Shown here in pieces: positions 1 to 8,281 of a stretch of 37,747 nucleotides of DNA. This DNA is from Edaphobacter sp. (GTDB taxonomy: Bacteria; Acidobacteriota; Terriglobia; Terriglobales; Acidobacteriaceae): positions 1-37,747 of the forward strand of contig JAOAPB010000110.1 in NCBI GenBank assembly GCA_025462645.1. Reading direction: 5' to 3'. A program made the position numbers and the translations under genes. The notes below the pieces were generated by a model. It did no database searches. It was not told the origin of the DNA and saw only the letters and a program-made list of their open reading frames with translations. Within the stretch, counting starts at the first letter, position 1; the number at the start of each line of letters is the position of its first letter.

Positions 1-3
1 GAA

Positions 4-79
<76 letters not shown>

Positions 80-89
80 CTACATTGCT

Positions 90-118
90 ATTCTAGCGGC
101 AGAGTAGCCATCGTGCAA
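90..118 (-). promoter_or_regulatory. sigma-70-type promoter of the tRNA-Thr gene
   Basis: On the minus strand a -35 box TTGCAC (113-118) and a -10 box TAGAAT (90-95) are separated by exactly 17 bp. The predicted start of transcription, near 83, is a few bases before the mature tRNA 5' end at 79, as expected for a short leader removed by RNase P. Confidence 0.8.
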
Positions 119-590
119 AATCTCTCATCCGCAAAGTTTTGATTGAAGAACTCCAGATGATCAACCCGATACTCTTATGGCCGATGCGAGTCAGACAGAC
201 GGGAATGCCTTTTGTCCCCGCTTTATTTTCCATCTTTATGGGTTTCTTTTTGGGACTCGATCTTCAAAAATCCTTCACCAGATACGCGAAGAGGCCGCCC
301 GGCAACAGGGCGGCCTCTTCTTTAGGGAGAATAGTTCCAACGGAGGCAAAGCCATCAGAACTTTCTGGCGAAATACTAAGTTTGGCAAAATGACGTGTCA
401 AGGCCAAAACTCGACAGCCATAACTCGTTATTTAGGAATTAGTTACGGGGGTGACTTCCCGCCCAACAGGGTTGCCGTATTCGCTATTCATTCGCTCCAC
501 AAGATCTATCCAAAGTTCAAAGGGTCATTAAATCAGCCGCTTAGACCCGATCGTGCACCATATCCAGTGCATATCCTGGGTCGCTCAGCT
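119..590. other. gene-poor spacer between the tRNA and the DUF6599-like gene
   Basis: About 470 bp with no convincing gene. The two open frames here (139-393 and 177-698, plus strand) run straight through the strong hairpin at 288-320, have no ribosome binding site and no recognisable protein sequence. The spacer is visibly more AT-rich than neighbouring coding DNA. Apart from the hairpin I see nothing definite. A small RNA ending at the hairpin is possible but I could not identify its promoter. Confidence 0.5.
288..323 (+). terminator. strong 13-bp hairpin, probable intrinsic terminator
   Basis: The left arm GAAGAGGCCGCCC (288-300) pairs perfectly with GGGCGGCCTCTTC (308-320) across a 7-nt loop, and is followed by TTT and then AGGG. 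The short U tract favours termination on the plus strand. The minus-strand reading has no U tract. No plus-strand gene was found upstream, so what it terminates is unclear. It could instead act as a partial terminator for read-through from the minus-strand gene ending at 591. Confidence 0.6.
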
Positions 591-1769
591 CTACCTTTGA
601 GCTTCTGGCTCCGGTCTCTCCGAGTGGATCCGAGCTGTTCGTCCACTCAGATCAATTCTCAGAAACTCCGGTTCGCTCGCTGCCGGTTTTCCCTGTAATA
701 CCCGTATTGCCGCCCGTCCGCCGCCGAAGAAGAGCCCCAACACCACCGCCGCCAGCGCGCCTAGACCGCAGAAGATTGCGATGCTCGTCAGTAGGCTCGC
801 CGTCTTTCTTACCTCGGTGTTGAACTGCAATGGCATCGGCTTGTTCCAAGTCAGCTCATTCCGCAGGTGAATTCCTTCAACCATCTTTTTCGCCTCTGCC
901 GCACCCCACGCGCCTGTTGTCAGCAGCACCAGCGGCCCTTCCCGGCGTAGCTTCACCGTTCCTGCCGCCCCACCCTGCCGATTCATCTCCGCTTCGATTG
1001 CGCGGCCATGGTCAGCGGCGATCTGCGGGGTCGGAAACAGAAGCAGAGTCAGTGTCCCTTGTCCCGCATACTTCGCTGTCACAACCTCTGCAGCCTTGTC
1101 GAAGCCAACAATCCCGGGCGGGAGTACTCCACCCATGGTCTCATAGCTCACTGGTCCCAAGGCATATCGCAGGGAGTCCGCCTGTAGCCCCTTCGCTGGA
1201 AGGTAAGTCGGGAGCAGGGGAGACAGTCCCTTTGGTCCACCAACCTTCGGCAAGGTCGAGGCTAGTTGCTTCAGCTCATCCACCGTCGTAGGCTTCACGC
1301 TGTTCACCGAAGCCCTAAGAACGGTTGTTCCGCTCAGGACAAGAAAATCTCTCCCACTTGTCGAAGCCATCTCGTTCCCGAGCTTCCTGGCGGCAGGCAG
1401 ATTCCTCATCTCCGGCCTACGCAGATACGTGAACGCACTGTAGGCACCGGTGGCATCGCCAAACTGCAGCGCCTTTACTTCCAATACGCCACCGCCATTC
1501 CCCTGGATATACTTCGCCATGGCAAACCGGTCGAGCCCGAACTCCTTCAACGAGGCCGCATTCGCCGCGTCCAGCACCGCCGCGTCATTGCCGATCGTCG
1601 CAGGCTCATTCATCTGCCATGCGCCAAAATGCTGCGGCAGCAATGGCGCCGGAGGCATCACCAACATTGTTTTTGCATCCTGCCCCAAAACCGAAGCAGC
1701 GATCCCAACCAGGCACAACAACAAAACATGCCGTGCCATTACCCGAAACTTGAAATTGATATCGACCAT
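591..1769 (-). CDS. DUF6599-like exported protein, acidobacterial
   Basis: A 392-residue protein that I recognise as resembling the DUF6599 proteins common in Acidobacteria, whose function is unknown. A signal peptide follows the internal Met11 (MARHVLLLCLVGIAASVLGQ), and a hydrophobic segment near residues 325-350 ends in a Gly-rich stretch, so the protein is probably exported and held by a C-terminal membrane helix with a short cytoplasmic tail. The body begins with a LPQHFGAWQ-type motif and has repeated FGDATGAYSAF-like segments. The start is uncertain: the ATG at 1769 has a weak AGGG 4 nt upstream, and the ATG at 1739 would put the signal peptide at the very N terminus. It is divergent from the gene at 1966 across a palindrome. 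Confidence 0.8.
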   Translation of the reverse strand: MVDINFKFRVMARHVLLLCLVGIAASVLGQDAKTMLVMPPAPLLPQHFGAWQMNEPATIGNDAAVLDAANAASLKEFGLDRFAMAKYIQGNGGGVLEVKALQFGDATGAYSAFTYLRRPEMRNLPAARKLGNEMASTSGRDFLVLSGTTVLRASVNSVKPTTVDELKQLASTLPKVGGPKGLSPLLPTYLPAKGLQADSLRYALGPVSYETMGGVLPPGIVGFDKAAEVVTAKYAGQGTLTLLLFPTPQIAADHGRAIEAEMNRQGGAAGTVKLRREGPLVLLTTGAWGAAEAKKMVEGIHLRNELTWNKPMPLQFNTEVRKTASLLTSIAIFCGLGALAAVVLGLFFGGGRAAIRVLQGKPAASEPEFLRIDLSGRTARIHSERPEPEAQR

Positions 1770-1866
1770 AAAACCCTACCCTATTATCGGTCAGACTACA
1801 CCAGCACGAATCCGTAAGCGAAATCGTCGCTTGCCACGCGATGATGCCTGAAATAACCCTCGGTTG

Positions 1867-1883
1867 GCGCAATGACATTGCGC
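1867..1883. promoter_or_regulatory. 17-bp palindrome in a divergent intergenic region, candidate operator
   Basis: GCGCAATG and CATTGCGC form perfect 8-bp arms around a single central A. The element sits about 100 bp upstream of both divergent genes (591-1769 and 1966-2682), where a shared repressor or activator would be expected to bind. No regulator gene lies next to it, so the protein that reads it is unknown. Confidence 0.45.
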
Positions 1884-1965
1884 AAAGACATACGTAATAT
1901 CGTTTTCGTCCCCCAATGGCCGCGGTTCATCAATTAACGATCAACGATTCCGGAGGCAATTTCCT

Positions 1966-2682
1966 TTGCATACAAGTACGCTGCAATTCCGCGTTGGCCT
2001 GTCAACACTATTCGTCATTTTCATAACGACTGCCATCCCTGCATTTGGCGGCAACTATCTAAAGAGTTACAAGGGCGCTCCTTACCAGGACAGTCGCTAT
2101 AAGCAAGGAGCCCAGAGCATTCCTGGGCGGATCGAGTGCGCTTACTACGACCGCGGTGGCGAAGGCGTCGCCTATCACGACACGGACGCGAAGAATCTGG
2201 GGAGCGGGGGACTCAATCCAGCTGACGGAACCTACCTGAATCAATTCCGCATGGACGAGGGTGTCGATACCTCCTACACCAAGTTTCATAACACCCCCGA
2301 CCCAATTGACAACAACCCGTATGACATCGTTCAGCCCCCCGATAACCAGCTCTACGTCGGTTGGACGGAGCCCGGCGAGTGGTTCAACATCACGGTTCAA
2401 GTCGCTAAAGCTGGCCTGTACAGCGCCGACCTTCTCTATACCTCAAATCGCGGTGGAACCATCTCCGTCGATCTCAATGGGCAAGCCGCAACCGGGCCTC
2501 TGACCATCACGTCAACCTTTAATGTCGCCGATCCCATCGCCTGGCGACAGTGGCACCACTGGAACAATGTGCCGGCCATTATGAAATTGCGCTTGCCTGC
2601 GGGAAAGAGCGTTCTTACCGTTTATATCCTGACTGGAGGCAATATGAATCTCGCTTATCTCGATTTCAAGGAAGCTCGCTAA
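1966..2682 (+). CDS. exported carbohydrate-binding-module (CBM6-like) protein
   Basis: A 238-residue protein with an N-terminal signal peptide (hydrophobic run to about residue 28, ending in FGG). The rest resembles a family-6-type carbohydrate-binding beta-sandwich: an IPGRIE start strand, YYDRGGEGVAYHDTD, the WTEPGEWFNITVQV strand and the C-terminal LRLPAGKSVLTVYI strand are typical of such modules. No catalytic domain is attached, so it may bind polysaccharide alone or assist another enzyme. The start is TTG at 1966 with a GGAGG ribosome site at 1952-1956, 9 nt upstream; no better ATG exists. CBM6-like folds are sequence-diverse, so the family call is moderate. Confidence 0.75.
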   Translation: MHTSTLQFRVGLSTLFVIFITTAIPAFGGNYLKSYKGAPYQDSRYKQGAQSIPGRIECAYYDRGGEGVAYHDTDAKNLGSGGLNPADGTYLNQFRMDEGVDTSYTKFHNTPDPIDNNPYDIVQPPDNQLYVGWTEPGEWFNITVQVAKAGLYSADLLYTSNRGGTISVDLNGQAATGPLTITSTFNVADPIAWRQWHHWNNVPAIMKLRLPAGKSVLTVYILTGGNMNLAYLDFKEAR

Positions 2683-2709
2683 AGCGAACGTCATCTCGTT
2701 AAAGCCGAA

Positions 2710-5121
2710 TTATTTGGTGCTGGCCCGCTCCGTCGGCACCTTCGTTCCGCTCAAACCACCCGCGTACTTGGCGACTCCCTTGAACAGGCTATCGGCTACT
2801 CGCTGTCGGTACTCCGGCTGCCGAAGCTGGCTGGCGTCCTTCGGATTCGTAACAAAGGAGATCTCCGCCAGAATCGACGGCATATTCGCCCCGATCAGCA
2901 CCACGAACGGAGCCTTCTTCACTCCACGGTTCTTCAGTCCCGCGTTCCCACGCTGCAACCCGCCGTAGAGATTCTCCTCCACATCGCTCGCGAACTCCCG
3001 CGACTCATCGATCTTCTCCTTCAAGGCGATCTTCTTCACAAGATCGCTCAGTTGGTGGATCGACTGATCGGATACCGCATTCTCGCGCGCCGCTACCTCC
3101 AGGGCATCCAATTGGGATGTAAAGTTCAGGTAGTAGGTCTCCACGCCCCGCGCCGATGGATCGCTCGACGAGTTCGCATGGATTGAGAGAAACAGATCGG
3201 CCTGCGCCTTATTAGCAATCGCCGTCCTCGTCTCTAGAGGGATGAAGGTGTCATCCGACCGCGTGTAGATAATCTCAGCACCCAGCCGATCATGCAGCAT
3301 CTTGCCTAGGCGCAGCGCCACATCCAGCACTACGTCCTTCTCTTCCAGACCATCGACGCCTAGCGTGCCCGAATCATGTCCACCGTGTCCGGCGTCGATC
3401 ACGATGCGACCGATCTTCAATCCCAGGGCCCGCACCAGCGAGGTTTGGCCATCCGCCGTAGGCACTGCCGCACGAGCCGGAACCGCCGGATCGGTCTGCG
3501 ATGCCTTCCCCGTCTTCGTCCTCTTTCCGCTTGGGCTGGGAGCAGAACCAGCTCCCACACTCGGCCCCGCTATGGCCTCAGCCGGTTCTCTGCTCCCTAT
3601 ATTCTGATCCTTCTCCTGCACCACCGCCGAGATCGGCTGCGATGTCGGCTTGTTCGTCGCCTGCACCTTCCCCGGCTGCGCGCTCAGCGAAGCGATGTCC
3701 ACGTTGCTGGCACTCCTGCTCGTTACCGTATTCGGCACAGGCTTCGCGGTGGTGGACTTTATGGTCGGAGCCACCCGCGGAGCCGGAGCTTCGGCACCGG
3801 CCTCCGTACCGCCATTCCCAGCAGGAGCTGCACTCTCTGTACCCTGTGCCTGGAGCCCCGAACCCTGTTCTCTGCCTCCGTGAATATCGATGATCAGACG
3901 ATAGGGATTCGGCAGCAGAAAGGCTGAGTACTCCGTCACGTCGTTCACATCCAGCACTACGCGTGTCATGTCGTCGGAAAATTGAGCGGCCCTGATCTTC
4001 TTCAGAAATCCATCATCGGTCACGGCGAAGCTCTTGCCAACCAGCTCCTGCGCCAGACGTGTTCCGTGCAAATCGAAGTAGATCCGGTCAGGGTTCGGAA
4101 CCCGTGCCGCCTCATAGGTCACATCGTCGCCGAGGTCGATCGCCACACGCGTATAGTTCGGTGTCGACCAGTGCCGGATCCCCGTTACCTGCGCAAGCTC
4201 ACCCCGCCGCCTCGTCTCCACCGTCTTTGCGACGTGCATGGGAGAGACACTCTGGAGCGTACTATCCTGACGCTGCGCAGTCTCATCCACCGGCGGCGTC
4301 GCCGAAACCACTGGAGCAGGCACCGTCTTCGCTCCAACCGAGCTCTTCGGACGCGTTCCACCAACGGTTTGTTGGCTCTTTTGGGCCGGTTGATCGGCAG
4401 CCTGCGTCACCGGCATAGGCGCAAACGAGCTTGCGCCGGTAACGCTCTCTGCGCTATCGACAGCGGCCTCACGCCCTCCGGTCCTTCTTCTGGTTCCCTC
4501 TCCAGTCACACTAGCCGCTCGGTCGCTACGTGTAGCGGCGTCTTGTGTCTTGCGCGTTGCACCCTTCTCCAAAGAGGCCAGCCCCGCACGAGCCTCCTCC
4601 GCCTGCTCGCTCTTCGGATAGTGCTTCACCAGCGCTGCATATGTCTCTCGCGCCGCAGCGGCGTCGCGCAGATCATTCTCGTAGATTTGCGCCTCGGCCA
4701 GCAGAGCGCCAACCCGCAGCGAACTGCCGGGATACTGCGTCCGCAGAAACTCATACTGTCCCACCGCTGCCTTAAGGCTCTTTGCATCATGCAGGCTGCG
4801 ACCCAGCTCGGCCAGTAGCTCCGCGACGGTATTCACCGCAGCCGGCGCGTACTTGTCCTTGGGGGTCTCATGGTAAATCGCTCGAAATCCGTCCATCGCC
4901 TTCGTGTAATCCGCCCGAGTGCGGCTTCCTTCGGCGATCGCCTCCAACACGCCGCGTCCGCGATCCGCCTTCTCCCAAGGCGACCTCTCCACGACCCGCC
5001 GTTGCGCCGCCGTCTTCGACTTCGCGGGCACTGCTCCCAACGCAACCCCACAGCACAACACCACAGCATAGCCGGTACGCCACACCCGTCGTTCCCGCAT
5101 AAATTTGCACACAACTATCAC
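2710..5121 (-). CDS. N-acetylmuramoyl-L-alanine amidase with TPR-like and AMIN domains
   Basis: An 803-residue exported peptidoglycan hydrolase that cleaves the bond between muramic acid and the stem peptide. A hydrophobic signal segment covers roughly residues 17-32. TPR-like helices follow (about 55-185), then a low-complexity Ala/Pro/Thr linker, an AMIN domain (about 310-420) that in this family targets the enzyme to septal peptidoglycan, a second linker, and a C-terminal Amidase_3 domain (about 575-790). Zinc ligands are visible: His in VIDAGHGGHDSG, Glu in LEEKDVVLD, His in FLSIHANSSS and the catalytic Glu in ILAEISFVTNP. Family members are usually 400-500 residues; the TPR extension and linkers explain the extra length. 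The start is unsure: GTG 5121, GTG 5112 (best spacing from a GGGG at about 5124-5127) or ATG 5100. Confidence 0.92.
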   Translation of the reverse strand: MIVVCKFMRERRVWRTGYAVVLCCGVALGAVPAKSKTAAQRRVVERSPWEKADRGRGVLEAIAEGSRTRADYTKAMDGFRAIYHETPKDKYAPAAVNTVAELLAELGRSLHDAKSLKAAVGQYEFLRTQYPGSSLRVGALLAEAQIYENDLRDAAAARETYAALVKHYPKSEQAEEARAGLASLEKGATRKTQDAATRSDRAASVTGEGTRRRTGGREAAVDSAESVTGASSFAPMPVTQAADQPAQKSQQTVGGTRPKSSVGAKTVPAPVVSATPPVDETAQRQDSTLQSVSPMHVAKTVETRRRGELAQVTGIRHWSTPNYTRVAIDLGDDVTYEAARVPNPDRIYFDLHGTRLAQELVGKSFAVTDDGFLKKIRAAQFSDDMTRVVLDVNDVTEYSAFLLPNPYRLIIDIHGGREQGSGLQAQGTESAAPAGNGGTEAGAEAPAPRVAPTIKSTTAKPVPNTVTSRSASNVDIASLSAQPGKVQATNKPTSQPISAVVQEKDQNIGSREPAEAIAGPSVGAGSAPSPSGKRTKTGKASQTDPAVPARAAVPTADGQTSLVRALGLKIGRIVIDAGHGGHDSGTLGVDGLEEKDVVLDVALRLGKMLHDRLGAEIIYTRSDDTFIPLETRTAIANKAQADLFLSIHANSSSDPSARGVETYYLNFTSQLDALEVAARENAVSDQSIHQLSDLVKKIALKEKIDESREFASDVEENLYGGLQRGNAGLKNRGVKKAPFVVLIGANMPSILAEISFVTNPKDASQLRQPEYRQRVADSLFKGVAKYAGGLSGTKVPTERASTK

Positions 5122-5235
5122 ATCCCCAGTTTAAGAGGCGTATCTCCCCTGCCGACTGTGAAAAGAAGCCCGGTACTCCCCCCGATACCCCCGCCAAAAG
5201 ATGCAGCGACTTTTCATCAACCGCAGCTCTTGTTT

Positions 5236-5275
5236 TTTGCTTCGCAACGGACGGGGGCGTCCGTTGCAAAGCAAA
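5236..5275. other. long hairpin between alaS and the amidase gene
   Basis: An 18-bp inverted repeat with one mismatch (core GCAACGGACG / CGTCCGTTGC, loop GGGG) lies just past the alaS stop codon. On the minus strand, the direction of alaS, it is followed by A residues rather than U, so it is not a canonical intrinsic terminator despite its position. It may slow polymerase or protect the alaS 3' end. Confidence 0.6.
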
Positions 5276-5283
5276 GAGATCTA

Positions 5284-8250
5284 TTACAGCAATCCCTCAA
5301 CAACAGAGGCGGCTTTGGCCAGCGCACCATCGAGAGCGCCAGCATCGCTGCCGCCTGCCTCAGCCAGGTCAGGGCGTCCACCGCCCTTGCCACCAACCAG
5401 ACCCGCCAGCGTCCCGACCACCCTGCCGGCTTGCACCTTGCCAGTGAGGTCCTTCGTCACACCGACGATCAGTGAGACCTTGCCGTCAGCCGCTGCGCCA
5501 AGCACAACCACACCCGAGCCCAACTTTCCGCGCAACTGATCGACCAGCTCCCGCATCTGCGTCTTCTCGATGCCGTCCACACGCTGCGTCAGCACCTTCA
5601 CGCCTTTGACCTCAACCGCAGAGCCTGCGGCATCGGCAACGGAAGAAGAGGCAGCCTTCATGCGAACCTGATCCAGCTCTCGCCGCAACTTCTTCATCTC
5701 CTCTTCCTGCGCCGCGATCCTGTGCCGCAAAGCCTCTGCCGGAGCGACATCCGTCGCCCCAACCATCTGTCCCACAACACGAGCCACGTCGAAGCCGCGA
5801 CGGAACTCGCTCAGCGCACCGGTACCGCTCACGGCCTCCACGCGCCGGACTCCACTCGAGACCGAACCCTCGCCGACGAGTTTGATCAGGCCGATCTCAC
5901 CCGTCGCACCGGTATGCGTGCCACCACAGAGCTCCGTTGAGAAGTCGCCGATCTTTACTACTCGCACGCGCTCGCCATACTTCTCGCCGAAGAGCGCCAT
6001 CGCGCCCAGTTCGTTTACCGCGACGTCGATGGGTACGTCGACCATCGTCTGCACCGTCGTATTCGCCAGCACCTGCCGGTTCACGATGTCCTCTATCTCC
6101 GCCAATTCCTCTTCGGCAACTCCAGCAAAGTGCGAGAAGTCGAAGCGCAGCCGCGAAGCATCCACCAGCGAGCCCGCCTGTTTCACATGTTTACCAAGAA
6201 CCTCGCGCAGCGCCGCATGCAGCAAGTGTGTCCCCGTATGATTGCGCTCCGTCGCTGCCCGCACCTCGCCGTTGACGACGGTGTCGACCGTATCGCCTAC
6301 GGCCAGCGTCTGATTCGCCCTTACCTTGTGCGCGAACACCCCCTGCACTGGCTTGGTCGCGCCGCTTACTTCCGCAACTACCGAGTTGTGATCCTCCGAA
6401 TACAACCACCCCTGATCCCCAACCTGCCCGCCCGAGTCCGCATAGAAGCTCGTGGCATCGAGCACCACCTCGCCCTGCTCGCCACCCTTCAACTCCGGCA
6501 CGCCGATGCCATCTTTCACCAGAGCAAGAATACGCGCGCCATCTACCCGCAGCGCCGAGTAGCCCTCGAACTCCGTCTTCGCCAACTCACGATAGACCGG
6601 CGCCGCCGACTTCTGCGATCCACCCTTCCACGAGGCGCGGGCGCGGGCCTGCTCCTCCTGGAGAGCCCGTTGGAAACCTTCCATGTCAAATATGACACCG
6701 GCATCTCTGGCGACGTCGACCATGAAGTCCAGTGGAAGCCCGAAGCTCTCGTAGATCGCAAATGAGTTTTTCCCTGAAAGGATCACAGGTTCTGCTTCTA
6801 TCGCATACCACTGCTTCAATATAGGCTGAGCTAACAAGTCTCCGTACTGCTTAATAATGAGTGCAGGAATATCTGTACCGGTGGGAGTAAATTTCACAGC
6901 ATCAGGGTAACCCGGGATATCAGCTGCTTCCTCGTTGATAAACAACCTAGCGACTTCCGGCTTGTCCTTAGCTAAAGCCCGCAGAAAATTATGTCCTTTC
7001 TCAAGCTTTTCGGACCAAGATGCTTCTATTTCCTCCTCGAACTTTGCGAGCCCTCTTGCCACTACTCGACTGAATTGCTCTTCCTCTATGCGAACGCGCT
7101 CCGCAACTCGTGGGGCAGACTCAATTAATTCGGGATATGCCACTTGCATTTCGCGTCTGACGGCATAAACCATTTCGAAAAGAAATGGTTCTTCCTGCCC
7201 AAGCTTCCGGCCGTGACGAATAGCCCTCCGAAGGATCTTTCTCAACACGTAGCCACGGCCCTCATTTGAGGGCATGACTCCGTCTGACAACAAAAACGTT
7301 ACCGCACGAGCGTGGTCAGCGATGATACGTAGGCTCGCGATATCTTCTTCTCGTTGCTCAATATACGAATCCTTAAGATCCGGATGCTGGGCGAGTTGAG
7401 ACTGCCGGGCGACTCTGTTTTGATAACCAACGAGTTCAGATGCGCGATCAATCAGCGGTGTGAATAGATCGGTTTGGTAATTCGATATCTTTCCTTGAAG
7501 TACACAAGCCACCCGCTCCAACCCCATCCCCGTATCGATCGAAGGCTTAGGCAGCGGAGTCAGAGTCCCATCGCTGCTTCGGTCGAACTGCATGAACACC
7601 AGATTCCAAATCTCGACATACCGCTGATCGTCACGGGGAAACGGCTTATCGACGCCCGCCTCCTCCGCCGCCTCAATCCCCAGGTCGTAAAAGATCTCCG
7701 AGCACGGTCCGCAAGGCCCCGTATCCCCCATCTGCCAGAAGTTATCCTTCGCGCCCATCCCGAAGATGCGATCCTTGGGCACGCCGGTCTCAATCCAGAA
7801 CTGCTCCGCCTCATCGTCCCGAGGAACCTTCGCATCGCCCTCGAAGATCGTCACATAAAGCTTCGAAGGATCGATCCCAAAACAATGATCCCCATTCGAG
7901 GTCAGCAGCTCCCACGCATACGCAATCGCATCTTTCTTGAAGTAGTCGCCGAAGCTGAAGTTGCCCAGCATCTCGAAGAAGGTATGGTGCCGCCGCGTAA
8001 ACCCGACATTCTCCAGATCATTGTGCTTTCCACCCGCACGCACGCACTTCTGCGAGCTGGCCGCCCGCGAATACTCCCGCTTCTCCGCACCCAGGAAGAC
8101 ATCCTTGAACTGATTCATTCCCGCGTTGGTAAACAGCAACGTAGGATCGTTCGCCGGCACCAGCGAAGAAGAGTGCACGCGACGGTGTCCCTTCGTCTCA
8201 AAAAACCGCAAAAAATCTTCCCGAATCTGGCTTCCCGAACGATTGATCAT
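5284..8250 (-). CDS. alaS: alanyl-tRNA synthetase
   Basis: A 988-residue class II synthetase that charges tRNA-Ala and edits mis-charged Ser/Gly. The aminoacylation core occupies residues 1 to about 250: motif 2 region FTRRHHTFFEMLGNFSFG at 84-101, motif 3 IDTGMGLERVACVL at 238-251. The editing domain has the zinc sites HTGTHLLH (about 671-678) and CGGTH (775-779). The C-Ala domain ends with the conserved GGKGGGRPDLAEAGG run (953-967). Normal length is about 870-900, and the excess is mainly an extra 75-80 residues (about 411-490) between the GLAKFEEEIEA helix and the SGKNSFAIYESFGLPLD motif. Codons for residues about 249-496 are markedly AT-richer than the rest. The ATG at 8250 has no clear ribosome site but matches the family N terminus. 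Confidence 0.97.
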   Translation of the reverse strand: MINRSGSQIREDFLRFFETKGHRRVHSSSLVPANDPTLLFTNAGMNQFKDVFLGAEKREYSRAASSQKCVRAGGKHNDLENVGFTRRHHTFFEMLGNFSFGDYFKKDAIAYAWELLTSNGDHCFGIDPSKLYVTIFEGDAKVPRDDEAEQFWIETGVPKDRIFGMGAKDNFWQMGDTGPCGPCSEIFYDLGIEAAEEAGVDKPFPRDDQRYVEIWNLVFMQFDRSSDGTLTPLPKPSIDTGMGLERVACVLQGKISNYQTDLFTPLIDRASELVGYQNRVARQSQLAQHPDLKDSYIEQREEDIASLRIIADHARAVTFLLSDGVMPSNEGRGYVLRKILRRAIRHGRKLGQEEPFLFEMVYAVRREMQVAYPELIESAPRVAERVRIEEEQFSRVVARGLAKFEEEIEASWSEKLEKGHNFLRALAKDKPEVARLFINEEAADIPGYPDAVKFTPTGTDIPALIIKQYGDLLAQPILKQWYAIEAEPVILSGKNSFAIYESFGLPLDFMVDVARDAGVIFDMEGFQRALQEEQARARASWKGGSQKSAAPVYRELAKTEFEGYSALRVDGARILALVKDGIGVPELKGGEQGEVVLDATSFYADSGGQVGDQGWLYSEDHNSVVAEVSGATKPVQGVFAHKVRANQTLAVGDTVDTVVNGEVRAATERNHTGTHLLHAALREVLGKHVKQAGSLVDASRLRFDFSHFAGVAEEELAEIEDIVNRQVLANTTVQTMVDVPIDVAVNELGAMALFGEKYGERVRVVKIGDFSTELCGGTHTGATGEIGLIKLVGEGSVSSGVRRVEAVSGTGALSEFRRGFDVARVVGQMVGATDVAPAEALRHRIAAQEEEMKKLRRELDQVRMKAASSSVADAAGSAVEVKGVKVLTQRVDGIEKTQMRELVDQLRGKLGSGVVVLGAAADGKVSLIVGVTKDLTGKVQAGRVVGTLAGLVGGKGGGRPDLAEAGGSDAGALDGALAKAASVVEGLL
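6766..7505 (-). other. low-GC mosaic segment inside alaS
   Basis: Hand counts of 60-bp blocks give about 42-52% GC here (6841-6960, 7321-7380), against 67% for a block in the same gene at 6241-6300. The reading frame is intact throughout. The segment spans residues about 249-496, including conserved class II sequence such as RGYVLRKILRRAIRHGRKLG as well as the non-canonical insertion. It looks like a piece of alaS acquired by homologous recombination from a lower-GC relative. Confidence 0.65.
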
Positions 8251-8281
8251 AAGGATTAAGTTTATCAGTGCTCGTCGGCGA

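Noticed and set aside
177..698. A 173-codon plus-strand frame near the tRNA
   Set aside because: It reads through a strong terminator-like hairpin and into the antisense of the DUF6599-like gene, with no ribosome site.
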